Source: Cycas panzhihuaensis (taxonomy: Eukaryota; Cycadophyta). Taken from it: a stretch of DNA of 64,000 bases. Each line of letters opens with the position of its first letter. Position 1 is the stretch's first letter. The notes under the pieces were generated by a model. That model did not search any database and was not told the origin of the DNA. It was given only the letters and a program-made list of their open reading frames with translations. Made by a program: the position numbers and the translations under genes. Shown here piece by piece: positions 44,991 to 54,492 of this stretch. Location: positions 212,667,741 through 212,731,740 of the forward strand of contig CM041465.1 of the NCBI GenBank assembly GCA_023213395.1, in the 5' to 3' direction.

Positions 44991-45545
44991 CTATTAACAC
45001 TCCTGATTTTATCATAAAGAGGACCATTGTAGATAATGGCTCTTCAGTTAATGCTATGCCTGCATGTATGCTCAAGGAGCTAGGCATAGTAGCTCTTGAG
45101 TCTGTCCCTTAGAAATACCAAGGGTATGATGGGACTGAGAAGTCCCCTTTAGGGACAGTCTCCCTTTCCCTCACCTTAGGAGGGAAAACTGTTTCGGTCG
45201 AAGTTGTTGTACTCGATATCGATGTGGAGTACAACCTCTTGTTAGGCCGACCACGACTCAACCAAATGGGAGCAATTTGCTCCACGTATTGGGGGCAACT
45301 TAAATTTGTCCATGAAGGATGAGTTAGAGTTGTCGTCCGTGAGTCTATGCCATCTCACACCTCTCATCCAGCCTACTAGGCTGTCTTCGATGATGAAGAT
45401 AGTGACCTTGAGGAGGCCACCCCTTCTATGGGACCTTTGTTTTAGGAGACTAAACTTCATCAGTTAGATCTTATGCCATGTCATGAGCCAAACCTAGTCA
45501 AGTTTGCCCCTATTGGTATAGGTGGTTACAGTTACTTAGCTGTCA
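44991..45545 (+). pseudogene. E7 aspartic protease pseudogene
   Basis: FIITINTPDFIIKRTIVDNG, then SSVNAMPACMLKELGI: the DTGSS active site reads DNGSS but keeps its Asp. After a stop at about 45110 come SPLGTVSLSLTLGGKTVSVE, VVLDIDVEYNLLLGRPRLNQ and WGQLKFVHEG-stop. The 'YN.LLGRPWL' motif closes the fold. An acidic tail (VFDDEDSDLEEATP, SESDSEGYEPSP) ends at a TGA near 45591. In E6 this tail leads into reverse transcriptase; in E7 it does not. Confidence 0.85.
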
Positions 45546-46610
45546 CAGGTGACTCTGAGTCAGATAGCGAGGGATATGAGCCCTCTCCTTGATGTGTCAC
45601 CTTGGTTTCACGAGCACCTAAAGGGATATCTCGGTCAGACATTCCTACTCCTCCTCATTCCACATTGGCTTCTGAGCCGCTGGTCCTGAACCAGCCACTT
45701 ATTTCAACTTCTTGGCCTCCCCGAGCGGTTTCACATAGGCACTCACGTCGACGAGCCACTCGTAAAGACACTTCTTCTTCACACTCTAGATTCTTATCTA
45801 GGACTAGAGCCACTCTTACTCAGTTGCAACCTTGCCATGTGATCCATCGTGTTCTAGGTCTGTTGCACTCATCTGGTTCTGACCATAGTGAGTTTACTGG
45901 TAGGCCTAGCCACACATGGCCTACCCTTCGCCACCTATCTCCTATCCTACGTGTGACTACCCCTACCCCTATGGGGTCTAGGCACATCTCTTTCTCTCTT
46001 TATGCTTTAAAATGAGCCTAAACTAGCATCTTAAGTTGTTCCCATTTCCCCCAGCCACGGGTGGAATGACAACTTAGGATGGCCTCTGCCATCTCTTTCT
46101 GATTCCTCCTGCAGAACCCGTGTTCCCATGTTCTTTTGGGACTTTTATCTTCCTATTTGGGCATCCCCTAGTTAGGATGATGCTCTGGAGTATCATTACT
46201 CCCCTTTCGCCTTCTATTTCCTTTGCATATCCTGCTATGCTCCTCCATGGATGTGCGTGTTGTCCTATTTCCTAACCCCATATGTGTCTATCACCTCTAC
46301 TCATGGTGGTCGTGTGTGCTCCTGTTAGGTATATAGCCATGCATGGAAGGAAGTATGTGCATCTCAAACAAACATCATATACACAACATATATATCAAAA
46401 TAGGGCACCAATTGCCTTATCTATATATATACATCAAAATCATATGTCATATCGTACATACGGGAAGCCAGTGTCCTTGCAAGAGGGGTGCAATCATATG
46501 ACTCTGTATATATGACCCCTTGGAGGCCTGTGCTTTCCCCTGTCAAAAATCAAATATAATGCATATACTCCACACTACTATTACCCTGCTCCTGGGGCAC
46601 CATCTCCTGG
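45546..46610 (+). other. E7 unassigned region after protease
   Basis: A 137-codon open frame (45602-46015) is Ser/Thr/Arg-rich (SRRRATRKDTSSSHSRFLSR) with no recognisable domain; it may be the residue of a protease-RT linker. 46016-46610 has no frame and includes an AT-rich patch (46370-46460). Reverse transcriptase motifs expected here are absent. The right part would be the 3' untranslated end of the antisense gene. Confidence 0.4.
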
Positions 46611-48474
46611 TCAGTGTGATCCCTCTCTTGGGGACCACATCCCTCCGAGGCTCCTCCTAGGCCTCTGTGAGCTCCCTTCCTCACTCCCCTCATCGTGGGG
46701 CCTCCTCAGGGTCGTCGTCACTGTGTGGGAATAAGTCTTGCTCTGGCTCAATCTCGATGCCATCTGGTCTACCAGCTGATCGTATCGGGCTTGGATACGA
46801 TCCCTCTCACTCTCCACTCCTCAAAGATGCTTCTCTAGGACCGCTATCTAGATCTCGCTCCCCACATCTCTACCTGCTCCTCCCTGGGCCTCTAGAGTCT
46901 ACACGTGACTCCGTACGGCATCCCACTCGCTCTGAGCTGCATCCTGCTCACTCTAGGCCTCATCCAGCTTTTGCTGCAGCTGTCCCCTGAATACCACGTG
47001 TTCCTGGGACTCTATAGCCCATATGTCCCTCGCCCTCGCGAGTGAGATGAACGTTGCCATGTGGGCACCCGCTGATCTAGGTGCATCCTCTGCCTGGATG
47101 GGTGACTATCCCTCTGCATATACCTGAGGGAACATCTCCCTCACCATGGCCTCAACCAACCGTCGGATCTCTACAGTACCTACAAACCCACCATGTCATG
47201 TGTCAGTACATATCTATGTGGATATCAAATTGAAACCAAACAATATAATGCATCTGGCTATCAAATAATGAGGAAGGTTGAGCCTCACCTATTGCAGCTG
47301 CCAGCTCCTCTGCCTGTGTGATGGCCTCTACCCCTAGCTCTCCACCAGCTCCTGGTGCCTCCTCCTCTAGCATCTCCTCTGCAACCGCCTCCACTGTTGG
47401 AGCCTGTGTCCCTCTCTCTGCTGATGGAGCTACCCCTTTGGGTCTCTCTATGATCCTCAGTCTCTAGGCTCATGTCACAGGCCCCCTCGTCTCCTTGGTA
47501 GTCCCTGATGGCCCTGCCTCATCTGCTACTCGCGATGGGCTGGCCCCATCTCCTCTATCTCCCTCATCACCACCATCGTCATCTCTAGGGACAGCCCCTA
47601 CCACTCCTACCTCCTCGTCGCTGTCCCATCTCATCGACCGGTAGGGGTCTAGCGTGTAGTCAATCATAGTGAGTAAATCCAGTGATGTGGCATCCACGAA
47701 CCTCCTGACATGTTCCTAGTCCTCTACTCCTCTGAACCGGGTCTGCCATCTGTGTACCATGGGAGCCTAGTCTAGTATAGGGTGTGGTCCCCCTGATGGC
47801 GCCACTACTGCAAAATGGTCAAAGAACCAGCACTGCAATAGCGTGATGTACGATAATCCACCCCTGCCCGCCACCCTGATAGCATCCAGTTGGACGATAA
47901 GGTTCGCCGCTATAAGGGTGGCCCAATCCAATCTCTCGCCAGCCTTGCACTGGTGCACTGCATCCATCCATCCTCTAGGGATGTCCTTATAATTCTATTT
48001 CTGGGAAATCCGGAATAGTATGCATAGGGTGATCAGTTTCCTTACACGAGGAACCCTAGACATTACCATACTCTGTAGAGGCATCCCTTGTCTCTCCCAC
48101 CTGTCCTGGCCTGTAAAGAACATGGCCACCTCCCGATGAGCCATCTTATTACTAGGCAATGCTCCTAGCATGGTCGTTCTCCCTATCGTTGGCACCTATA
48201 GGATCTGCCAGATGTCTCTGGGTGTCACTGTAATATCCCCCAGTTGGGGCAGATGGAACACGTGTCTCCGCTTATCGTAATGCGATACTATGTCTACAAG
48301 CAGTCTCTGATCTGACATGTACTGAGGTGTCTTCACCACCTTTAGCAACCCGCATCTCCAGAGGACTCCTTTGTCCGCTTTGCTCATCATCTCTAAGAAG
48401 CTCAACAGAGCCATACCAACATTCTTGTGGTTCTCCACCGCGGTCACTACCTGTAAAAAATACCATCCAAACAT
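46611..48474 (-). pseudogene. Antisense PMD-like (plant mobile domain) gene inside E7, intron-containing
   Basis: On the minus strand one reading frame runs about 388 codons from 48452 to 47289, broken only by isolated stops (48196, 47995, 47767 and a few more). It contains ENHKNVGMALLSFLEMM, VSHYDKRRHVFHLPQLGDIT, TVTPRDIWQIL-stop-VPTIG and SYITLLQCWFFDHFAV. The 'yD..tHtFhLP.GEiTvTl.Di..iLglPv' core and 'GG...LLQ.W...r' helix are typical of PMD (PF10536-type) proteins. A 109 bp intron follows, and the frame continues as RRLVEAMVREMFPQ, QLQQKLDEA and SERDRIQARYDQLVDQM, a Gln/Glu/Arg coiled coil, to a TGA at 46611. PMD-like antisense frames are reported from some Tat elements; the role is unknown. 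Confidence 0.72.
47180..47288 (-). other. Probable intron in the antisense PMD-like gene
   Basis: Minus-strand donor GCAATAG|GTGAGGCT (intron starts 47288) and acceptor GGTTTGTAG|GTACTG (ends 47180), with a CTGAC branch-like motif about 30 bases before the acceptor. Splicing joins phase-1 codons so that the frame of the upstream 388 codons continues exactly into the coiled-coil frame. Without splicing, stops intervene. Confidence 0.7.
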
Positions 48475-48520
48475 GTTAGTCTATAGCTAGCACTCACTCC
48501 TAATCTCTCAGGACCCTCTC
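48453..48520 (-). other. Probable upstream splice acceptor of the PMD-like gene
   Basis: Minus-strand TTTTTTACAG|GTAGTGACC (exon begins 48452), with GACTAAC, a perfect plant branch-point core, about 25 bases before it. The preceding exon is uncertain; the frame ending WTKLCRERV at about 48515 is one candidate. An intron here would be short (50-65 bp). Confidence 0.45.
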
Positions 48521-48574
48521 TCGGCATAATTTGGTCCAGACTTGGGGCCCCTCAGGGCCCCGTTTCCTTTTTTC

Positions 48575-48690
48575 CAGAGCCCTAGCTCTGCACTGCACTA
48601 AACTCCATGGTACTGCAGAGTTTAGGCAGGGCCGGGCGATCGCCCCATAGAAAAGATCACGACACCGCGATCTTTGCCATGGTGTGAACG
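48575..48690 (+). promoter_or_regulatory. Internal copy of the LTR GGTACC..CGA.(C/G)TTTGCCATGG module
   Basis: CTGCACTGCACTAAACTCC, GGTACTGCAGAGTTTAGGC, then CACCGCGATCTTTGCCATGG and TGTGAACGTC match the order of the LTR module (39950-40018: GCACCGCTATAAATTTAGTG, GGTACTGTGAAGTTTG, CCATGATCTTTGCTATGG, TGTGATTGTC). It has the same orientation as the LTRs and lies just upstream (on the minus strand) of the antisense gene. Confidence 0.5.
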
Positions 48691-48699
48691 TCACCCCCC

Positions 48700-49093
48700 T
48701 AAAGGGGGGGGTTTCTGACCCCTAAAACTAAAAGTTTTTCCTAGGACCAGGGCTACCTAATGCCCTAGTCCCGCCCCTCTTCGAGTCCAATTCAGACCCC
48801 GAGAGGTCACTTCTCGCCCTTATGGGGCCCAAAAAGCTACAAAAAACTCACAAAAAATACTAAAATTCAAAATCAAATTTCAGGTTAGGTTTGGCGATCC
48901 ACTCAATGGATCTGGTCGCACGGTCACTATCCCTATCCCTCGATCGCTCTGACTGCCTCCTCACTCCGATCCAATGGTCGGATCTCCTGTGGCGTGTCCC
49001 AGAAGTTGGGTAGTACTCCATTGCGTAAGGAACGAGCTCTGGATTTCATACGAGAGATCGTGAAAATGAAATCCTTTTCATTTCATTTCTTTT
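48700..49093. other. GC-rich region upstream of the antisense gene
   Basis: No sense-strand gene. On the minus strand it lies between the TATA box at 49101-49094 and the first recognisable PMD exon, so it may hold the 5' untranslated region and early exons; I could not identify them. Confidence 0.4.
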
Positions 49094-49101
49094 CTTATAT
49101 A
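49094..49101 (-). promoter_or_regulatory. TATA box, candidate promoter of the antisense PMD-like gene
   Basis: TATATAAG on the minus strand (CTTATATA on plus). It is roughly 600 bp upstream of the first clear PMD exon. The motif is nearly symmetrical, so plus-strand use is also possible. Confidence 0.45.
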
Positions 49102-49639
49102 GGCGAGGCCCCCGTTGGGTACTTCTTCCTTTTTCGCCCCTGAGGTAACCTTCGAGATCGCTTTTTCTCCCTAGCCATCATTGCCTTCTAGCCCAGTTCT
49201 TATTATTGTCTCCATGGTCTCCTTTTGACCTGTTTCCTTCGGTGCATTAACGATGCCCTAAGCGGCTGATTTTTGCAGAAGCCCCTTTCGTCTCATTTTG
49301 CGTGCCACTCCCATGCGTGCCTGAGTTTATACTCATTCGACTCGTTTTGCCACCCTGGATTCATTTTGCAGCCCTTTTTTGCTCTTGATGCTCCCATAGG
49401 GAGTGTCCCCTCTAGCCGGGCACCCCTTTGTGCTTCTTTAAGCTTGTTTGGGTGCCCTAGCGCCCCTTTTTCGCCGCTTTCTTCCCCGTTGGTGGGGTAG
49501 CCTTCCCTGCCTTTGGGTCACCTCATTGCCAGGCCTTCGTACCCCTTTATGGCCATCATTACTAGCAATATAAAGTCCTCTTCTCACCTCTCTTGTTAGT
49601 TTCATTGCACTTCTTTTAGCAGAGAAGTCATTCTCACTC
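49102..49639 (+). promoter_or_regulatory. Region upstream of E7 RNase HI, with TATA box
   Basis: C/T-rich sequence without a convincing frame. TATAAAG at 49569-49575 lies 65 bp before the RNase HI ATG. TTGCACTTCTTTTAGCAG just before the ATG also fits a splice acceptor, so the RNase could be expressed from its own promoter or by splicing from gag. I cannot tell which. Confidence 0.4.
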
Positions 49640-50015
49640 ATGGCTCTTTTCATTTTCACCGATGGCGGAAGCCGTGGCAATCCTGGCCCTTCCGCCATTG
49701 TGTGGATACTCCGTGATTCTTCTAGGCATGAGTATCTGCGCTCTGGTATCTTCCTCCTTGAGGCGACCAATAACGAAGCCAAGTACATGACCGTTATTGA
49801 AGCCCTCACCAATGCATGGCATTTCCATCATGGACCCATCATCATTTTTTGTGACTCCCAAGTGGTGGTGTCTCATCTCACCCAGGTTTACCAGGTACGG
49901 TGCCCATGCTTGAGAGCCCTAGTGTCGACCGCGAGGTCGTTATTAGCTCGTTTCTAATTTGTCAATGTTCACCATATTCCCTGGGCCCTCAATGCTTAGG
50001 TGAATGGCCTCGTTC
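49640..50015 (+). pseudogene. E7 second (plant/archaeal-type) RNase HI
   Basis: ATG at 49640 opens MALFIFTDGGSRGNPGPSA, the RNase HI first-Asp loop. LLEATNNEAKYMTVIEAL holds the Glu and IIIFCDSQVVVSHLTQVY the second Asp. A stop at 49955 interrupts before FVNVHHIPWALNA-stop-VNGLVRL; the last catalytic Asp (normally 'N..AD.LA') appears as Asn. An extra RNase H of this class is characteristic of Tat elements. It would remove RNA from RNA-DNA hybrids. Here it stands alone, with no reverse transcriptase upstream. Confidence 0.85.
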
Positions 50016-50419
50016 GCCTCATCCTTGAGCATCATCTCCCTCTTCTAGCAACCACCTTTAAGAGACTTGCTTGGCTAGCCCGTTGCTCAAGTCTCTGGTC
50101 GCCTTTCTCCCAGCTTGCTTGTTTAATCTATTGGGTGCCCTTACATTACTCACTGCATTTCAGTAACAGGGGCATCCTCTTTTTTATTTCCTTCATTTCC
50201 AGGTCGACTTTTAGACAACACATAGGCAGCCCCTATGTTGTCCTCGTCTCCATCTCCCTTGTCCATGCATTCTGCCATGACACTCGCTGACACCCTTGGT
50301 CCATATGTTGTTCATGATTTATATATATATACACATATACTACTAATAGTTTTTTGATTGCCAGCATTCGCCATCACACCACGCTTCTAAGCGGTGACAT
50401 TATGCTGTCAATGAGGCAG
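50016..50419 (+). other. E7 3' untranslated region
   Basis: No frame of note. It includes a TATATATATACACATATAC patch (about 50321-50340). Directly before the LTR is AATGAGGCAG, a weak purine tract that would be the plus-strand primer. Confidence 0.45.
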
Positions 50420-53018
50420 TGTTTCCCAGCTACGAGGAATGGATTTGAGACAAGTCAACTCAGGTAAGCTTAGGTATATATTTCTCACTCCCATCCTCAC
50501 TTTCGCTTGGTCGAGGTTGCTTATTGTATTGTTTGACGCATGCTTACCTATCATTTGTGTGATTGCATTACTTTCTTGCTTGATCACGTTGCTTGTACCT
50601 ACCGCACACCATTCAGCCTATGACAACCCACCATGGGGCACTCCTCAGAGAGTCATACACCCCATATGGCACTCAGCTGCCCACAACACCTCCACAGCCC
50701 CCCAAACATCATTGTTGGTCACGTTCCGTTCATGACAACAATCCTGTGTCTACTTTGATCCCTTTCTAAGTGTGATAGGACCCTCTATAAAGACTCGTTT
50801 CTTTCTTTTGGCCACTTGTCAGCCACCTGGGCAAGAGTTCCTAGCCTGCCCAGCCTCAACATATCCCACTATTTGATCCTAGGCCCTGTTTCTGCCTTAA
50901 TTTTGTGTTTCGGGCCTGCACTGTTGCAAATTTAGTGGTACCGCGAAGTTTGCCATGGTGCGACTATTTAACTTCATTTTTTTAAATAGCCATGGCAATT
51001 CCCACTCTTTTCGTAGAACTTTCACATGGCATCCTTGCATACTCATCCCTTCCATAACCCTAAACACTCGTTTAGGGTTAGGGAGAATATAAAACCCAAA
51101 AAGAAAGCCATTTATCCTTCTTCTTCATTCATTTTTTTGGCTCTACTCCAACTCTCTCTCTAGAACTTTTACAGGATTCGCTCTCTAGCTCTGGTTCTCC
51201 TTCCATAGGATATTTACTGCGTCTCAGGCCTTGCTCCAGTAACTCAGGCTCCCTTTTTTGTAGGTCTACATTGTGGAGGAAGAATACTTACAGCATCTTA
51301 GTAACCAAGCTCTAAGATCCCAGATTTGCATCCACATTTGCCTCCTCTTCAGCCCAGGCCTGAAAAGTCTGTCTAGCATAGGCTTTTTCTCCTGATTTCT
51401 GGTAGAATCAAGCCCCTTCTTTCTACTGCAAGGTACCCCTTCAATGGTCCTTTAAGTTTCATGTTTTTCTTTCTTTTATGAGTAGTGTTGAGTTATTCCT
51501 AACTCCTGTCTTTGAATTCCATAGGAGCTTGCCTATTGCTCTTTATTTTATAGTGCTCCCCCTCTCTTTTCCTGTAAGCTCACTCTAAGGTGGCTATGTA
51601 AGAGGGCTACATAAGGATGGGTGAAGGGAGAAAGCTAGGATCAGGGAGAAAGGTGGGATCAGTCCCCTTGTTGGCCTTCTCCCCAAGGGTTCAACCCTTC
51701 CCCTTTTTCCTCTTTCACTTCATGCCTCCCTTGGAGCTGGGCCCAGGATATTGAGAGCTTATTTCCAGTTCTGAAATAGCGTTGGCAGCCCCTTGCCACA
51801 CTGGTTTCAAACCTGCACTTGCAGGTTTTAGGCATCACATAAGCCCCCAAACCTGTCTCAGTTGGTTTGTAACCCTTAACTTATCCTAACCTGACGATTT
51901 GTTGCCCATAACACTTCGTCTCTTAGGTTTATTTGTACACCTTTCTGCTGGTTTATTTCCTCCTTGTTTGCTATCCCACACAGCCATTACACTCTGTTCC
52001 CCCCCCCTTTGAGGCTACGTGGAGGTACTTGTGGGTGAGTTGTCCATTCTGAGGCTAACTTCTTTATCTTGGTCACCGTTTGGTGTTGCTTTGGTTTGAG
52101 TCTTGCTTGGAGTTTTTGAAGTAGAATGTTATATTTCTTTAACTTGATTTATTATCAGTTTCTTGTATTTATATAGATATATTAGGCATATTTGGTAGCC
52201 CCCTCTTCCAGGAGGGAGAAACTCTTGTTTTATGCTTGGCAGGTTTACGGTAATGGAAATACAAAGGAGGCAAACTTCTTGATAGGTTAGTCTCTAGTTA
52301 GTAGTATTTTCGTTTTCTTTCGTTGCTCTTTGTATTGCTTTGCTTTCACATGATTGGGGAAGGTAAGGTAGCCTCTCGTCCGCTCACGGCAACCATTGTC
52401 AGCTAGCCTCTCAGTTGCGTGGCAAGTTTGAGTGGGCAAGCATGTAAAGAGTAGAAGATCGCAACATCCCAACCATTCTACTATTTCTAGGTATTCCTTG
52501 TCCCCTTTTTTGTCCTTTTCCACAGTGTTTCTTTTATGCACATGTCGCATGCTAAAAACACATAGGAAACGGAAAAGGAAAGAACTCATTCTTGCATTTG
52601 CGCATCTTTTTATAGTTGTTTATACTATGTGTAGATAGGTTTTGGGCGTGAACCACACATTCCTCATCCCCCATCTAGCCTGCATGTAGGACCTCGTATT
52701 TTACACATTCTCTCACATGTTGCCTTCTCCCTTTCGTGAGAAGGTGCGACTCCTTAGAGTCCCTCTTCCTCTTCCCGGCCATCCAAGGGGTAGGAGGGCC
52801 TCTTCTTTTGAGACGATCCAAGGCCTCGCCTTGCATCCTTTCCTGAAGATTGCCCTAAGGCAATTGTGCACCATCTATGGGTCCCAAATCCGTGCTCCGG
52901 TGCACGGACGCCCTGCATGGTGTTCCTTCTTGTTGATAAGGTCCTATTTATAGGCAACCACACTGTAGTTCATTACACCCTTCTAAGCATAGAAGACCAT
53001 CCCATAGATGCGATTCCA
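50420..53018 (+). repeat. E7 3' LTR
   Basis: 2,599 bp partner of 39451-42051; intact TGTTTCCCAGC start and ...GCGATTCCA end. The inverted telo-box pair is at 51056-51064 and 51071-51079, with TATAAAA at 51088-51094. Between 51600 and 51660 it has a small insertion (a repeat of GGGAGAAAG...GGATCAG) relative to the 5' LTR. Confidence 0.9.
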
Positions 53019-53023
53019 CACAT

Positions 53024-53228
53024 ATTCTTATGCTTGTTGACTATCATAAGTTTCCATTTGTCCCTATCTTACTATGCTAAAAGGCTATGTGGAGAACCTA
53101 GTAGAGGGTTTGGCCATCCTGAGGCTTCCTTTCCCTCTTTTCTTACTTGGTATGTGCAGTTGCTTAAGGAGAATTAAAGTTATTTACAACAATGATTTCT
53201 CTAACTTGAATATTATGTTTTGACAAAT

Positions 53229-53260
<32 letters not shown>

Positions 53261-54232
53261 GCCCTTCTTGTAGTCCCTTCTTGGAAGGGATAAATTTTCA
53301 TATGTGCAGGTCTGAAGTGGTATCTCACAAAGGAAAAGACGTCCAGATCTATGTAAGCTTTACCCTCTATTTTCCTTTGCTTCATTTTGCTTTCTTTTGT
53401 TCTCCTTACTTTTTTCATAAGGTGAAGGTAAGGAAGCCCCCAGCCTTTGCTTCAATCTTGGTCACACATTCATTGGTTGGCGAGAGGGCATGCGTGGTGT
53501 GTGGGTTAGGTCTTCTATCTTCCGTGACATCTACTGGGTACACACCATCTCTCTCTTCACCCCCCCATTTCCCTTTTTCACTTTTATTTAAAATCTATAC
53601 TTTAGTTTAATAGATCACGTGAAAGCAAAAGGTTAATGGTATTATTACTTGCACCCATATGTCGTATGTTTTTCTCATGTAGGAAAAGGATATAGTAGGA
53701 ACCCCATCCTTCCTCCTCTTCCTATCAATCCAAACATACCCTTTAGATGCATTCCGTTTAGCTTTGTCTACTTACATGCATAATACTTTATCTTCTCTTC
53801 CCTTTTATCATTTAGTTATTAAAAGAGGACGTAGTTTTAGCCTCCTTTTCCTCTCACTCTCTCTCGGTTCTATTTACCTAGACCAAATAACTAAGGGAGA
53901 CTTGCCTACATCATAGGCTTTCACCTACCTCATCCACATTTATTTCTCTTCATCATAGGGAAACCCTTTGAGGATTCCTCCTCTTTGTTTCCAGCCCTCC
54001 AAGGGTAGGAGGACCTTCCTCTCAAGGCTATCCAGGCTACCCCCTGTATGCACTCTTCCTTCCAGATCAAAGGCTACTCAAAGGTAGTTGGGTGCCATTC
54101 ACAAGTCTGAACTCATGCTCCGGTGCACGGGGCACCCTGCGTGGTGCTCTCTTTGCTTGTAGGTTCTCGCCTACACTGTCGATTTCTATCATTTCTATTG
54201 AGCATAGTGACTATCCCATAGACGCACATCCA
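53024..54232 (+). repeat. E6 5' LTR, second part (resumes after E7)
   Basis: Colinear with the 3' part of the E7 LTR: GGCTATGTGGAG (53083) corresponds to GGGTATGTGGAG (41046) at almost the same LTR offset (about 1,617 versus 1,595). The end has CCGGTGCACGGGGCACCCTGCGTGG like the E7 LTR, then CGCACATCCA. It contains a (TA)14 microsatellite at 53233-53260. Confidence 0.85.
53233..53260. repeat. (TA)14 microsatellite in the E6 LTR
   Basis: Fourteen uninterrupted TA units, absent from the equivalent place in the E7 LTRs. Confidence 0.95.
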
Positions 54233-54233
54233 C

Positions 54234-54253
54234 TAGCAACCATACTAGGGATC
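54234..54253 (+). other. E6 primer-binding site
   Basis: TAGCAACCATACTAGGGATC, one base after the LTR end, matching the position and pattern of the E7 site. Confidence 0.6.
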
Positions 54254-54492
54254 TATAAGTAAGGGAGCTAGTTCCTATCCCTTTTTATTGGTACTACTAC
54301 CTTTTAGTGGTTTCCTCCACTTATTTCTTTCGCTGGACAATCCCCAATGCATACTTTACATTTCCTTTTTCCCTCTTCTGACATGTTAGCAAGTTTTGTA
54401 TGCGACGTTTCTCACGTCACCTATGCGGTTTGCCTCCATTGTTAGAAGACCCTGCATATCATATTCTTTTATCGTCGGATCCCGATTCAACA
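54254..54492 (+). other. E6 leader
   Basis: Untranslated; about 240 bp, similar to the E7 leader (GTATGCGACGTTTCTCACGTC region and CAACAATGGAAGG at the gag start). Confidence 0.6.

Larger units (their letters stand above)
39451..53018 (+). mobile_element. E7: complete non-autonomous Tat-type gypsy element inside the E6 LTR
   Basis: 13.57 kb, with 2.6 kb LTRs at both ends and a 5 bp target duplication. Internal order: primer site, gag (42311), protease (about 45010-45290), unassigned sequence, antisense PMD-like gene (48474 to 46611), and a sense RNase HI frame (49640). I find no reverse transcriptase, first RNase H or integrase, although E6, its relative, clearly has reverse transcriptase. 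E7 therefore must have depended on partner elements for replication. The LTRs differ mostly by transitions (several per 100 bp), so it is not recent. Confidence 0.88.
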
